Notes: a model not told the origin generated them from the sequence alone. A stretch of 64,000 bases of DNA from an uncultured Bacilli bacterium (GCA_934167935.1 CAKPMH010000002.1:1-64000); one strand, 5' to 3'. Shown: positions 15,710-25,790, numbered from the stretch's first letter. Program-made: numbers and translations.

Positions 15710-17554
15710 TTAATTTTGTCTTGTCAAATTTTTAATTTTATTTTGCTCGTAGGTTACTTCAAATTTTTCAATTGATGTCCTTTTTTTATTAATTTTATCT
15801 GCATGTTTTAATATCAATTTTTCTACATTTTGAACTGTTTTTATATCATAATTATTAAAATATAATTCATCTAAACATATAATTGCTATTACATCTGCAA
15901 ATCTTCTAAGAGGACTGGTTATATGTGAATAGCATTCTATTCCAAGGCCATAATGTCCTAAGCATTTTATACCATATTCGGCTTTTGGATATATATTTTT
16001 TACCATTTCTATGTACTTAATATATTCATCTTCTATATTTAAAAAATGTTTTTTAATTCTATCTAACTCTTTTTGCATATTTTCATCTATTATATGATTT
16101 CTAAATATAAATGGTAACTTTTTATCTTTAAAATATTTTGCGACCATATAATTATTAAAAACCATTGTATTTTCAACAACTTTTTCACTATTTGATGCTC
16201 CTATTATATTTGTATTAGTTATATTATTTTCTGTTCTATTTATTTTATTATATAATTCATCTTCTTGATAATATTTATTAAGTAATGGTGATATATCACT
16301 TAAATTTTTTATCGTATCTTCTAATTTTTTATCACCACTACCATATAATAATATTTTATTAAATTCATTATATGTCATATTTTTATTTACTTTTATTATT
16401 GTTTTAATAAATTCACTTTTTATTACTTTTCCTGTTTTATCTATCTCATAATAGTATGATATGGCATTTCTATAATTTCCTTCTTTTAAATTTAATAAAT
16501 CAAGTGAAAGCTCATTTGGAAACATTGAATATGTTTTATCTGATAAATAAATTGATGTAGTTCTTTTAGCAGCTTCTTCAAATATTATACTTTTTTTATC
16601 AATTAATGCAGTTGGATCTGCAATATGAACTCCTAATTTGTAATTTCCGTTTTTTAATTTTTCTATACTAAGTGCATCATCTATTTCTTTTGCATCTAAG
16701 CCATCAAATGTTAGTATATAATCATCTATTATTTTTCTTTCTTTTTTTAAATTATAATTATCTATTATTTTTCTAGTTTCACTATTAATTGCTTCATTAA
16801 AATATGTTTTTATATGATATTTATATTCTAAATAAGGATTTGTGATATTCTGTTCTTTATTTTCTATTTCTTCTATTAATATATTTAAATAAAACGTTTT
16901 TCTTTCTTTCTCTGTTCTAATTAATTTAAATTTTTCTTTTATTTGTAGTAATAAATGTTTTTTATCTATTATATCAAACATTAATTTTGGCGATTCTAAA
17001 AAACACTTTATTATTTCATCATAATATATGATATTATCTATTTCCTTATTTTTGGAATATTTTAAAACTTCATCTATATATTTTTCCATTATGCTTACTA
17101 TTAGTGCTTTATTATTTTTATCAAATGTATTTACAATATATGGGAATCTTTTAATAGCGTCCTTAACAAAAGCAACATTTTTTACTTCAAATATCATATA
17201 TTCTATTAATTTATATTTTGTCTCATCATATTTATCTATATAATTATATAATATTGACATTTGAATTTCTTCTATATCATTGATAATGTTTTTTAATATT
17301 TTATAGTTATGATTTGTTTTATCTATATTTCCAGGTTTTTCAACTAGATGTATTTTTATTTGTTGATGAATTTTATTTAATTTATCACTTATTTCTTTTT
17401 TATTATTTTTTATATATTTTGGTAATATTTTTACGATATTTTCTATTTCATCTATATTATCTTGATAATTAAAATTATCTATTGCTTGTTCTATTATTTC
17501 TATTAATTCATTTATATTTTCATTTTTTAAAGATTCATTTCTAATTTTATCCAT
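15710..17554 (-). CDS. RNB-domain (RNase II/R family) exoribonuclease lacking S1 domain
   Basis: In this 614-residue protein residues about 270-600 form an RNB catalytic domain. The metal-binding motif reads FDGLDAKEIDDAL (consensus IDxxDAKDxDDA), so two terminal Asp are present and one Asp is Glu. The second signature SHITSPLRRFADVI is intact. RNB enzymes degrade RNA 3' to 5'. The N-terminal 260 residues are helical and match no cold-shock domain I recognise. The C-terminus stops right after the RNB domain with no S1 domain. This is therefore not a standard RNase R. It follows the 87-residue gene by 9 bp and is probably cotranscribed with it. Confidence 0.8.
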   Translation of the reverse strand: MDKIRNESLKNENINELIEIIEQAIDNFNYQDNIDEIENIVKILPKYIKNNKKEISDKLNKIHQQIKIHLVEKPGNIDKTNHNYKILKNIINDIEEIQMSILYNYIDKYDETKYKLIEYMIFEVKNVAFVKDAIKRFPYIVNTFDKNNKALIVSIMEKYIDEVLKYSKNKEIDNIIYYDEIIKCFLESPKLMFDIIDKKHLLLQIKEKFKLIRTEKERKTFYLNILIEEIENKEQNITNPYLEYKYHIKTYFNEAINSETRKIIDNYNLKKERKIIDDYILTFDGLDAKEIDDALSIEKLKNGNYKLGVHIADPTALIDKKSIIFEEAAKRTTSIYLSDKTYSMFPNELSLDLLNLKEGNYRNAISYYYEIDKTGKVIKSEFIKTIIKVNKNMTYNEFNKILLYGSGDKKLEDTIKNLSDISPLLNKYYQEDELYNKINRTENNITNTNIIGASNSEKVVENTMVFNNYMVAKYFKDKKLPFIFRNHIIDENMQKELDRIKKHFLNIEDEYIKYIEMVKNIYPKAEYGIKCLGHYGLGIECYSHITSPLRRFADVIAIICLDELYFNNYDIKTVQNVEKLILKHADKINKKRTSIEKFEVTYEQNKIKNLTRQN

Positions 17555-17563
17555 ATCTTTCTC

Positions 17564-17827
17564 CTATTTGTTTGTATAATTATAATAATTAAATTCTGCT
17601 AGTTCACTTGACAAGTAATCTAAATCTTCATAATACTCTATATTTAGTATTTCTTCTATTTCATATATTAAACTTTTTATGTCATTATATTTTAAATAAT
17701 CTATATTATATTTTTTTAATATATTTATTTGATCATCACTTAACATAAAGCCATTTTCTCTTCTTGGATGCATTTTTATATCTATATTTATATCTTCTAT
17801 ATTTATTTCTTTACCATTTATTTGCAT
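17564..17827 (-). CDS. Small acidic protein of unknown function
   Basis: The 87-residue protein (KMHPRRENGFMLSDDQINILKKYNIDYLKYNDIKSLIYEIEEIL) has a helical, acidic, Tyr-rich C-terminus and no membrane segment. It sits 9 bp ahead of the RNB ribonuclease gene, so it may work with that enzyme. It is not recognised as a family. Confidence 0.7.
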   Translation of the reverse strand: MQINGKEINIEDINIDIKMHPRRENGFMLSDDQINILKKYNIDYLKYNDIKSLIYEIEEILNIEYYEDLDYLSSELAEFNYYNYTNK

Positions 17828-17870
17828 ATTATCACCTAATTAAATTATAACAAAAAAGATGTCTTTTTAA

Positions 17871-17902
17871 AATTAAAATGGGAATTAATCTTCCCATTTA
17901 AA
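17871..17902 (-). terminator. Terminator of the phosphoketolase gene
   Basis: The minus strand has AAATGGGAA, a short loop, TTCCCATTT, then TAATTTT. The xfp stop codon at 17885 lies inside it. Confidence 0.7.
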
Positions 17903-20224
17903 GTTTCTAATCTCTTCCATATCTATTCCATATGTTTTTATATATTCGCTATGTTCTAAAAGTTTTGTCTTACACCACTCTACAAGAGATGCTCCTCTAT
18001 TCCCTAATTTTGGTAAATATTTTATTGCATCTATTACTAAGTGATATCTATCAAGTTCATTTTGTACTCTCATATCAAATGGTGTTGTTATAGTTCCTTC
18101 TTCTTTATATCCATGTACATGCATATCTTTATTTTCTCTATTATATGTTAATTGGTGAATTAATGATGGATATCCATGAAATGCGAATATAATTGGTTTA
18201 TCTTTTGTAAATAACATATTATAATCATGATCTGTAAGTCCATGTGGATGTTTTAAATTAGATTCTAATCGCATTAAGTCTATAACATTTACAACTCTTA
18301 TTTTTAATTCTTTAAAATTTTGTCTTAATATTTTAGTAGCTGCAAGTGTTTCTAATGTTGGAGTATCTCCTGCACATGCCATTACTATGTCTGGTTCTGA
18401 ATTTTCATCATTACTTGCGAATTTCCAAATTCCAACCCCCTCATAACAGTGTCTAAATGCTTCTTCCATTGTTAACCATTGTGGTCTTTCATGTTTACTT
18501 GCTACTATAGCATTTATATAATTTTTTGTTTTAATACAATGATCAAAACATGCAATTAAGCAGTTAGCATCTGGTGGCAAATATATTCTTACTATATCTG
18601 ATTTTTTAGTTACAATATGATTTAGAAAGCCTGGATCTTGGTGGGTATATCCATTATGATCTTGTTGCCAACAATGTGATGTTAAAATTAAATTTAGTGA
18701 AGCAATTGGTGCTCTCCATGGTAAATTTTTAGTAACTTTTAACCATTTTGCATGTTGACTTATCATTGAATCTACAATTCTTATAAATGCTTCATATGAG
18801 TGAAAAAATCCATATCTTCCTGTAAGCAAATATCCTTCTAATGCACCCTCACAAAAGTGTTCAGATAGGTATGAATCTATTACTCTTCCATCTGGAGCTA
18901 AATAGTCATCTGTTACAACTATTTTGTCATTCCATTTCCTATTTGTTACTTCAAATACATGATTTAATCTATTTGACGCTGCCTCATCTGGTCCGAAAAA
19001 TCTAAAGTTTTTAGATTTTTTATTTAATACTATTAAATCTCTTATGTATTCACCAAGTACTCTTGTATCTTCTTTTTCTATAATACCTGGTCTTTCTACT
19101 TTTACACCATATTTTCTAAAATCTGGTGTTCTTATTTCTTCTAATAACAAACCTCCATTAGCATGTGGATTTGAACCCATTCTGCTTCTTCCTTTTGGTG
19201 CTAATTCTTTTAAATCCTTTCTAAGTGAACCTTTTTCATCAAATAATTCCTCTGGTTTATAACTTCTTAACCATTTTTCTAGTAATTTTATTTTTTCTTC
19301 AGTATCTGGTACGATTGGCACTTGATGTGCTCTAAATGAATTTTCTATCATTAGTTTATCTACATATTTTGGTCCTGTCCATCCTTTTGGTGTTCTAAGT
19401 ACTATCATTGGCCAAAATCTTCTTTTTTCATTTCCATTTATTCTCGAATCTTTCCAAATATGTTTTATTTCAGCTATTACTTTATCCATTACTTCTATCA
19501 TTTTTTGATGCATTATGAAAGGGTCATTTCCTTCTACATAATATGGATTCCATCCACATCCTCTAAGATACGAATCTAACTCTTTTTTTGATATACGTGA
19601 TAATACAGTTGGATTAGCTATTTTATAACCATTTAAATGTAGTATAGGAAGTACTGCTCCATCTGTTTTAGGATTTATAAACTTATTTAAATGCCAGCTT
19701 GTTGCAAGTGGTCCTGTTTCAGCTTCTCCATCTCCTACAACACATGCTGCAATTAACTCTTTGTTATCTAATACTGCTCCAAATGCATGTGAAAGACTAT
19801 ATCCCAATTCTCCACCTTCATTTATTGAACCTGGTGTTTCTGGTGCAACATGGCTTGATATTCCACCTGGAAAGGAAAACTGTTTAAATAATTTTTTTAA
19901 TCCTTCTTCATCTTCTGTTATATCATTATATACTTCACTATATGTTCCTTCTAAGTATACATTTGATACAATCGCATTCCCCCCATGTCCTGGGCCAGAT
20001 ATATATATCATGTTTAATTTGTCCTTTTTTATTACTCTATTTAAATGTAGATAAATAAAGTTTTGTCCTGGCACTGTTCCCCAATGTCCTACTATTTTGT
20101 TTTTTATATCACTTTTCTTTAATGGCCTTTTTAAAAGTGGATTATCTAGCAAATATAATTGACATGCTGATAAATAATTTGCTGCTCTAAAATACTCATC
20201 CATCTTTTTTATTTCATCTGTCAT
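17885..20224 (-). CDS. xfp: Xylulose-5-phosphate/fructose-6-phosphate phosphoketolase
   Basis: This thiamine-diphosphate enzyme splits xylulose-5-P (and often fructose-6-P) with phosphate into acetyl-phosphate and a smaller sugar phosphate, the key step of heterofermentative and bifid-type sugar breakdown. Visible motifs are [27 protein letters not shown], the TPP motif [33 protein letters not shown] and a C-terminal HGYPSLIH. Its 779 residues are normal for the family. The ATG at 20224 (MTDEIKK) has AGGAGGGG upstream, and an ATG 17 codons earlier has no ribosome site. It is monocistronic. Confidence 0.97.
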   Translation of the reverse strand: MTDEIKKMDEYFRAANYLSACQLYLLDNPLLKRPLKKSDIKNKIVGHWGTVPGQNFIYLHLNRVIKKDKLNMIYISGPGHGGNAIVSNVYLEGTYSEVYNDITEDEEGLKKLFKQFSFPGGISSHVAPETPGSINEGGELGYSLSHAFGAVLDNKELIAACVVGDGEAETGPLATSWHLNKFINPKTDGAVLPILHLNGYKIANPTVLSRISKKELDSYLRGCGWNPYYVEGNDPFIMHQKMIEVMDKVIAEIKHIWKDSRINGNEKRRFWPMIVLRTPKGWTGPKYVDKLMIENSFRAHQVPIVPDTEEKIKLLEKWLRSYKPEELFDEKGSLRKDLKELAPKGRSRMGSNPHANGGLLLEEIRTPDFRKYGVKVERPGIIEKEDTRVLGEYIRDLIVLNKKSKNFRFFGPDEAASNRLNHVFEVTNRKWNDKIVVTDDYLAPDGRVIDSYLSEHFCEGALEGYLLTGRYGFFHSYEAFIRIVDSMISQHAKWLKVTKNLPWRAPIASLNLILTSHCWQQDHNGYTHQDPGFLNHIVTKKSDIVRIYLPPDANCLIACFDHCIKTKNYINAIVASKHERPQWLTMEEAFRHCYEGVGIWKFASNDENSEPDIVMACAGDTPTLETLAATKILRQNFKELKIRVVNVIDLMRLESNLKHPHGLTDHDYNMLFTKDKPIIFAFHGYPSLIHQLTYNRENKDMHVHGYKEEGTITTPFDMRVQNELDRYHLVIDAIKYLPKLGNRGASLVEWCKTKLLEHSEYIKTYGIDMEEIRNFKWED

Positions 20225-20319
20225 TTTACCCCTCCTATTATAATTCATTATATAATAAATATTTTTTATTTTCAATTATTTAATAATAAAAAGAAAAGAT
20301 TACGTGAAAAATAAAATAT

Positions 20320-20678
20320 TAATTTTTTATATTCTCTAATTTTTCTACTAAATATTTAAAATTCATTGAGTTTGATGCTTTAAGTAAAATTGTATTCTTG
20401 TTTTATTATTTTTTCTTAAGCCTAGCTTTCTTATATGTGATGTTCTAATATTAGTAATAACTACTATATCTGGTTTTACTATTTATGCATACAATTGCTC
20501 CTTTTTTAAACGCTTCTTGATAGAATGTATTTCCATCATAGTTTTCTCCTTTTATCCCTATAAACAAATCATTTTCTTTTATTGTTCTAGTATCTATTAG
20601 AAAATTGTTTATTTTTTTATTTAAATTTTTCCATATTAGTTTTCCATCACATATTTTTAATATATCTTTTAAATTCAC
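20320..20678 (-). pseudogene. murF: Decayed murF (UDP-MurNAc-tripeptide--D-Ala-D-Ala ligase)
   Basis: Three fragments of MurF survive in order. The N-terminal domain (20678-20451; LKDILKICDGKL ... FLIDTRTIKENDLFIGIKGENYDGNTF, then EAFKKGA) ends at a stop. A central fragment in another frame (about 20474-20412) reads IVVITNIRTSHIRKLGLRKN, matching the ITNIGxSHIxxLGSxEN block. The C-terminal end (20405-20323) reads NTILLKASNSMNFKYLVEKL, matching LLKGSRxMxME. Most of the ATP-binding and ligase domains are deleted, and at least one frameshift is present. MurF is essential, so a working copy should exist elsewhere. Confidence 0.8.
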
Positions 20679-20698
20679 TTTATAACCAGTAAATCATA

Positions 20699-20727
20699 TA
20701 AAAAAAGAGAAAAAATTCTCTTATTTG
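20699..20727 (-). terminator. Terminator of the htpG-hsp20 operon
   Basis: The minus strand has AATAAGAGAA, a short loop, TTCTCTT, then TTTTTAT, overlapping the hsp20 stop codon. Confidence 0.7.
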
Positions 20728-21095
20728 ATTTCAATATTCTTTTTTGTTTCTTCTTCTAATTTTTTAGGTACTTTAATTTTTAAGATTCCATTTGTAAATG
20801 ATGCTTCACATGCTTCTTCATCTACTTCTCCTAAATAAAATGATCTTTGATATTTTCCATAATATCTTTCTCTTCTTAAATAGTTTTTATCGTTTTCTTC
20901 TTCTTCGCTATTTTTTTCTGCTGTAATTGTTAAATTTCCTTTATTAAATTCAACATTTATATCTTCTTTACTAAATCCTGGTATATCTGCTTCTAGATAG
21001 TATGTATTATCTTTTTCATATATATCACATTTCATTTTATCACTTTCTTTAAATTCATCTAAAAAATTATCAAAAAATATTCTACTTGGTAACAT
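20721..21095 (-). CDS. Small heat-shock protein (Hsp20/alpha-crystallin)
   Basis: The 124-residue ATP-independent holdase has an alpha-crystallin domain from about residue 25 (DIYEKDNTYYLEADIPGFSKEDINVEF) to the A-x-x-x-N-G-I-L-K-I motif (ASFTNGILKIKVPK). It keeps the C-terminal I-x-I type tail (NIEIK). The start is taken as the ATG at 21095, with AAAGGAGG seven bases away; an ATG two codons earlier overlaps the ribosome site. It follows htpG by 13 bp in the CIRCE-controlled operon. Confidence 0.92.
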   Translation of the reverse strand: MLPSRIFFDNFLDEFKESDKMKCDIYEKDNTYYLEADIPGFSKEDINVEFNKGNLTITAEKNSEEEENDKNYLRRERYYGKYQRSFYLGEVDEEACEASFTNGILKIKVPKKLEEETKKNIEIK

Positions 21096-21108
21096 AAACA
21101 TTCCTCCT

Positions 21109-22932
21109 TTATTTTGTCATTATGTCACATATTAAATTACTTATTTCTGTTGGATTTTCTATCTCAAGTCCATCTATTAATCTTGCCATATCATATAAAA
21201 CTTTAGCATATTTATAAAGTTCTTCTTTATTTTCTTTATAAAGTGTTTCAAGTTTTTCTTTTATCTTATGGTTTTCATTTATTTCAAGTATTGTTTCTGC
21301 TTTCACACCACTTTTTGTTGGCATTGCATTTAATACTTGTTCCATCTTTGTTGATATTTCTCCTTTTGATTTCAAACATACAGGGTGTGTTTTTAATTTT
21401 CCTGTAAATTTGACTTCTGAAATGTTTAATTTTTCTTTTATATAATCTAACATTTCTTTATCTTTTTCATTTAATTTTTCTGTTTTTTCTTTTTCATCTT
21501 TATCTTCTAGGTCAAGGTTTTCATCGCATACATTTATGAATTTTTTATTTTCATAACTATTTAACATGTTAATTGTAAACTCATCTATATAATCTGTTAA
21601 ATAAAGTATATCATATCCTTTTTCTTTTACTTGTTCTACTTGTGGCATTGCATCTATTTTTGCTACTGATTGACCACTAGCATAATAAATACTTTCTTGA
21701 TCTTTCAAATCTTCAACATATTCTTTTAATGTTATTAAAGTATTTTTTTTGCTTGAATGGAACATGAGTAAATCTTTTAATTTATCTTTATCCATTCCAT
21801 AATTATTATAAACACCATACTTAAGTTGTATACCAAATATTTTATAAAATTTAATATATTCTTCTTTCTGTTGTTCTAACATATTATGTAGTTCTTTTAA
21901 TATTTTTGCTTCTATGTTATTTGCAATTACTTTTAAATTTTTTGTTTGTTGTAACATTTCTCTTGATATATTTAATGATATATCTTCTGTATCCACAACT
22001 CCTTTTACAAATGACAAATAATCTGGAAGCAGATCACTACATTTTTCCATTATAAGTACACCATTTGAATATAAATTTAATCCTTTTTCATATTCTTTAT
22101 TATAAAAATCATATGGTGTATGTGAAGGTATAAATAGTATTGAATTATAACTTACTACTCCTTCTACATTTGTATGTATTACTTTAAGTGGTTTTTCATA
22201 ATCATAAAATTTATCTGTATAAAAATCATTATATTCTTCTTCTTTTATTTTTGATTTGTTTCTTTTCCATAGTGGGATCATACTATTTAAGGTTTCTTCT
22301 TTTTTATCCTTATCATTCATTATAATTGGATAACTTATATAATCTGAATATTTTTTTATTAATTCTTTTATTTTATATTCTTCTAAATATTCACTATATT
22401 TTACATCTTCTGTATCTTCTTTTATATGAAGAATTATATCTGTTCCAATTGTATCCTTTTCTGCTTTTTCTATTTGATATCCATCTATTCCTTTTGATAT
22501 CCATTTATTTGCTTCATTATCTAATGATTTAGATATTACTTCTATTTCATCACTTACCATAAATGCTGAATAAAATCCTACTCCAAATTGACCAATTATA
22601 TCAATCTTTTTAGAATCATTCATTTCTTTAAATGATAATGAACCACTTTTAGCAATTGTTCCTAAATTGTTTTCTAATTCGTCTTTAGTCATTCCAATAC
22701 CATTATCGGATATTTTAAGCAATCTTTTTTCTTTATCAATTTCTATTTTTATCTTTAGATCATTTTTCTTTACTTTTATATCTTTGTCAGTTAAGGAATT
22801 ATAATATAACTTATCTAAGGCATCACTTGCATTTGATATTATCTCCCTTAGAAATATATCATTGTTTGTATAAATTGAGTTAATCATTAAATCTAGCAAC
22901 CTTTTTGATTCTGACTTAAACTGTTTCTTCAT
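21109..22932 (-). CDS. htpG: Molecular chaperone HtpG (Hsp90)
   Basis: The 607-residue Hsp90 has a GHKL ATPase domain (NDIFLREIISNASDALDKL, the DNGIGMTKDEL and GQFGVGFYSAFMV loops), a middle domain with SREMLQQTKNL and a C-terminal dimerisation domain. The start is the ATG at 22932 after AAAGGAGG; an upstream in-frame extension lacks a ribosome site. It is first in the operon with hsp20 under a CIRCE operator. In Bacillus subtilis htpG is not HrcA-controlled, so the arrangement here differs from that model. Confidence 0.97.
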   Translation of the reverse strand: MKKQFKSESKRLLDLMINSIYTNNDIFLREIISNASDALDKLYYNSLTDKDIKVKKNDLKIKIEIDKEKRLLKISDNGIGMTKDELENNLGTIAKSGSLSFKEMNDSKKIDIIGQFGVGFYSAFMVSDEIEVISKSLDNEANKWISKGIDGYQIEKAEKDTIGTDIILHIKEDTEDVKYSEYLEEYKIKELIKKYSDYISYPIIMNDKDKKEETLNSMIPLWKRNKSKIKEEEYNDFYTDKFYDYEKPLKVIHTNVEGVVSYNSILFIPSHTPYDFYNKEYEKGLNLYSNGVLIMEKCSDLLPDYLSFVKGVVDTEDISLNISREMLQQTKNLKVIANNIEAKILKELHNMLEQQKEEYIKFYKIFGIQLKYGVYNNYGMDKDKLKDLLMFHSSKKNTLITLKEYVEDLKDQESIYYASGQSVAKIDAMPQVEQVKEKGYDILYLTDYIDEFTINMLNSYENKKFINVCDENLDLEDKDEKEKTEKLNEKDKEMLDYIKEKLNISEVKFTGKLKTHPVCLKSKGEISTKMEQVLNAMPTKSGVKAETILEINENHKIKEKLETLYKENKEELYKYAKVLYDMARLIDGLEIENPTEISNLICDIMTK

Positions 22933-22972
22933 CTCATTCCTCCTTTTGTTGACTTTCCTTATCAACAATTAT

Positions 22973-23014
22973 GTTATACCACTATTTTTAGCACTTGTCA
23001 AGTGTGAGTGCTAA
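22973..23014 (-). promoter_or_regulatory. CIRCE (HrcA) operator and promoter of htpG-hsp20
   Basis: The inverted repeat TTAGCACTT (22988-22996), nine bases, GAGTGCTAA (23006-23014) matches CIRCE with one mismatch. On the minus strand TTGACA (23001-22996) and TATAAC (22978-22973) are 17 bp apart, so the -35 lies inside the operator. HrcA binding would block RNA polymerase until heat shock. Confidence 0.92.
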
Positions 23015-23031
23015 AAAATAATTAAAAAAAA

Positions 23032-23871
23032 TTATATTTCTTTTTTTTCTAGGAAATATACAATTATAAATCCTATTATAAATAATACTATTGATATAAT
23101 TATTTCTTGCATTTCATATGTTTTAGATAATGTATCTTTAAATAGCAATATTATTGATGTAATAGCAAATCCTATTATTGAATAATAAGTTTTCGTTTTA
23201 TGATTCTTAAATAAGTAATTTATTAATTTTGATATTAAATATATTCCTAGTAATAATCCTATTAAAAAAGGAATTAGTATAAATAAATTATTTTCTAGAT
23301 TAGTTACATTAAATATATCACCAAGTGATGTTATTACTATATCATAATATCCTATTATCATAAGTAATGCTGTTCCACATATTCCAGGTGTTACGGTTGC
23401 AAAAGCATCTATAAATCCTGATATTATAAGCAATAAAACTGTTATTGGATTTTTATCTAAATTTCCTTCGTTTACTCCAAAATCTAGGCTTGATACTATT
23501 ACTAGAATTGCCACTACAATAATAGCGCACATTATATTTTGTTTTTCTATTTTTATTCCTTTTACCTTATTAAATAATGGTTTTATTCCTCCTGCCATCA
23601 TTCCTATAAATAACATCATTGTTGGTAAATAATAATTATCTAAGCATCTTTTTATAATATTGCTACCAAATATTATTGCAAGTAATATACTAGTTCCAAG
23701 TATAATCATAAATTTTAAATTTCTTGATAATTCTTTTTTTATATTGCTTATAGTATTTAGAGCTTTTTCATATACTCCAAACATCATAGCAAACATTGCT
23801 CCACTTACTCCTGGAATTATTTTTCCTATTCCTATTATAAATCCTTCTATAAATAGTTTTATATCTTTCAT
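23032..23871 (-). CDS. DUF368 family polyprenyl-phosphate transporter (PopT-like)
   Basis: The 279-residue polytopic membrane protein opens with the DUF368 signature GFIIGIGKIIPGVSGAMFAMMFGVYE and has a second half-repeat with PGICGTALLMIIGYYD. There are about eight membrane segments. DUF368 (PopT) and DedA proteins flip undecaprenyl phosphate back to the cytoplasmic face for wall and capsule synthesis. This fits the capsule locus in the window, though it lies away from it. It is a single gene. Confidence 0.85.
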   Translation of the reverse strand: MKDIKLFIEGFIIGIGKIIPGVSGAMFAMMFGVYEKALNTISNIKKELSRNLKFMIILGTSILLAIIFGSNIIKRCLDNYYLPTMMLFIGMMAGGIKPLFNKVKGIKIEKQNIMCAIIVVAILVIVSSLDFGVNEGNLDKNPITVLLLIISGFIDAFATVTPGICGTALLMIIGYYDIVITSLGDIFNVTNLENNLFILIPFLIGLLLGIYLISKLINYLFKNHKTKTYYSIIGFAITSIILLFKDTLSKTYEMQEIIISIVLFIIGFIIVYFLEKKEI

Positions 23872-23954
23872 ATTCTACCTCGCTATATATTAGTATATCA
23901 AAGTTATTATATTTTTTATTATTTTTTTATATTCATTTACATTTATTTACAAAT

Positions 23955-23982
23955 TAAAAGAAAACTATTTTGAGTTTTCCTT
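23955..23982 (-). terminator. Terminator of the first pilin-like gene
   Basis: The minus strand has GGAAAACT, loop CAAAAT, AGTTTTC, then TTTT (about 23982-23957). Confidence 0.6.
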
Positions 23983-24001
23983 TGGCATAAATAACTATAT
24001 T

Positions 24002-25048
24002 TTATTTAAGATTTACTTTATCAACAGTAATAACTGGACGAATTTCTGGAGATGTTGTATTTATAGTATATGCTACTATTCTACCTTCATCAAATACTCC
24101 CCAAGCATAATAATCAGTTGCACTATATCCTAAAGCTCTACTAGAAGTCCAATATCCAAAGTGAGATCCATCACTATTATTTGGGCATCCAGAATTTTCA
24201 CAAACTGTACTTGTTCTATCAAATATCCATCCGAATTTTTTGAATGAAAATCCTTCATCTTTTAAATTTACTGTTGAATCAAATGTTGTATTGCCTGTTA
24301 TAGTTGCAATTTCATCTGCTGATATCAATCTTTTATCTCCTATCCAATTTACTGTTTCTTTTTCTAATTCATCTTTTACTTCTGACATATATTTATAATC
24401 TATAGAACCTGTCCCAGAATTCCAAGCTACACCTTCTTTTATATTATGATCCAAAAGTAAATTTATTTTAGAAGAATTTTCTCCTTCATCTAAAAACGCA
24501 TACCATTTCATACAACCAGTTTTAACACCGGTATAACTATTAGAAGCCACATAATTATCACATTTTTTACCTGTTATAGGATCTAAATAAATAATATCTC
24601 CATTAGAATATGTTTGATAAGTTATTGGTTCTTTTTCTGGTGTATTCGATTCTTCTTTTCCATTTTCTCCACATGCATTTCCTTTTATAGTGGCTTCTTT
24701 TCCATTATAATATACACTATAATTATTTATACATAATGTTGCTTCTGTTACTCTTCCTTTTTCTATTGTAACACTTCCACTTGTTGGTTTGATTCCTTTT
24801 ACTTTTACTAAACTATTTATTGTTGAAACTTCTCCTGTTGCTATTGTTGGATATTTTGTACTATCTATTCCAGACATTGAATTGCTATATTCTATAGCTT
24901 CTATATATCCATATGCTGAATCTTTTGCCGCACCCTTTTTAGCATTATTTATCATATTTAAAATAATTGGTGTTGCTATTAATGCTATAACTGCTAAAAT
25001 TACTATAACTGCAAGTAATTCTATTAATGTAAAACCTTTTCTTTTTAT
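24002..25048 (-). CDS. Type IV pilin-like protein with lectin-like C-terminus; start codon is ATA
   Basis: Reading from 25048 gives (ATA)KRKGFTLIELLAVIVIL, a class III prepilin leader with cleavage after KRKG, Phe+1 and Glu+5. The N-terminal 130 residues are almost identical to those of the longer pilin at 26116-27840, in DNA as well. At the position of that gene's ATG this copy has ATA, with an AGAGGG ribosome site correctly placed and a TAA in frame just upstream. The first ATG is codon 32, inside the pilin helix. The C-terminal part (FGYWTSS ... DYYAWGVFDEG ... PEIRPVITV) resembles the C-type-lectin/FGE-like folds of surface proteins. It is either translated weakly from AUA or a silent copy. 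Confidence 0.6.
   Translation of the reverse strand: MKRKGFTLIELLAVIVILAVIALIATPIILNMINNAKKGAAKDSAYGYIEAIEYSNSMSGIDSTKYPTIATGEVSTINSLVKVKGIKPTSGSVTIEKGRVTEATLCINNYSVYYNGKEATIKGNACGENGKEESNTPEKEPITYQTYSNGDIIYLDPITGKKCDNYVASNSYTGVKTGCMKWYAFLDEGENSSKINLLLDHNIKEGVAWNSGTGSIDYKYMSEVKDELEKETVNWIGDKRLISADEIATITGNTTFDSTVNLKDEGFSFKKFGWIFDRTSTVCENSGCPNNSDGSHFGYWTSSRALGYSATDYYAWGVFDEGRIVAYTINTTSPEIRPVITVDKVNLK
24668..25048 (-). repeat. Near-identical 5' pilin segment, copy 1 (partner 27462-27840)
   Basis: About 380 bp covering the N-terminal half of both pilin genes are nearly identical at the DNA level. Only a handful of changes are seen, all near the leader, and one turns ATG into ATA. Sequence beyond the codons for NACGE is unrelated. 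This indicates recent duplication or gene conversion confined to the constant part. Confidence 0.85.
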
Positions 25049-25151
25049 ATTATCCCTCTTATTTTATATTACACTAAGAGTGTAACACGTATTAATTTCT
25101 TTTTCAATATATAAATTACACACACACGAAAAAAACAAATTTTTTTGTTTT

Positions 25152-25745
25152 TTATAAATCTATTCTTCCTGTTAAAAAATCTAATACACTTATTTGTTTT
25201 ATTCCTTCATAATTATTTGTATCATAGTCAAGTGTTATTATATATTTTGGATAATTATCTTTTATATTTTTTAATGGTGTTAGTTCTCTATTTAATGCAT
25301 TTTCATCTCTTACTGATAGTGCTACTTGAATATATTTTATTCCATCATTATTTTTTATCACAAAATCTATTTCTTGATCATCATATTTACCTATATATAT
25401 ATCATATTTTCTTCTTTTTAATTCTAAAAATATTATATTTTCAAGAATGTTACCATAATCTTTAACTTCCCCTAATAAATAATTTCTTATTAAATTCTTA
25501 TCTTCTGACAAATTAATTAAATAAGGAAAACCGCCTTCTTGAATATAATCATTATATTTTTTTGCTCATTATCACTTCCATAATAATCTAAATATTCTTT
25601 AAAAGATAATGGTAATATATGTATTTGCATATATCTACCTGTAAGATATGTTGCAAGTTCTTATAAAATTGTCCATACTTTATTATTACTACACAATTTA
25701 TATTTTCTCTTTTTAAATTACTATGTATATCTATTAACTTCGTTT
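25152..25745 (-). pseudogene. Broken ATPase of the AAA_14/DUF4143 family
   Basis: The C-terminal DUF4143 part is open from 25511 (NYLLGEVKDYGNILENIIFLELKRR, then KYDDQEIDFVIKN). Upstream, in another frame, come YLTGRYMQIHILPLSFKEYLDYYGS, the conserved GRYxEixlLPLSFxEyL motif of these ATPases, and an IDIHSNLKRENIN remnant. At least one frameshift (near 25555) and loss of the N-terminal Walker A region have inactivated it. Such genes are frequent strays in accessory regions. A hairpin near 25131-25152 with T-run may end it. Confidence 0.75.
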
Positions 25746-25790
25746 TATCACCTTAGTAATATTAACACACACGTTGTCAAGAAAAAAGAA

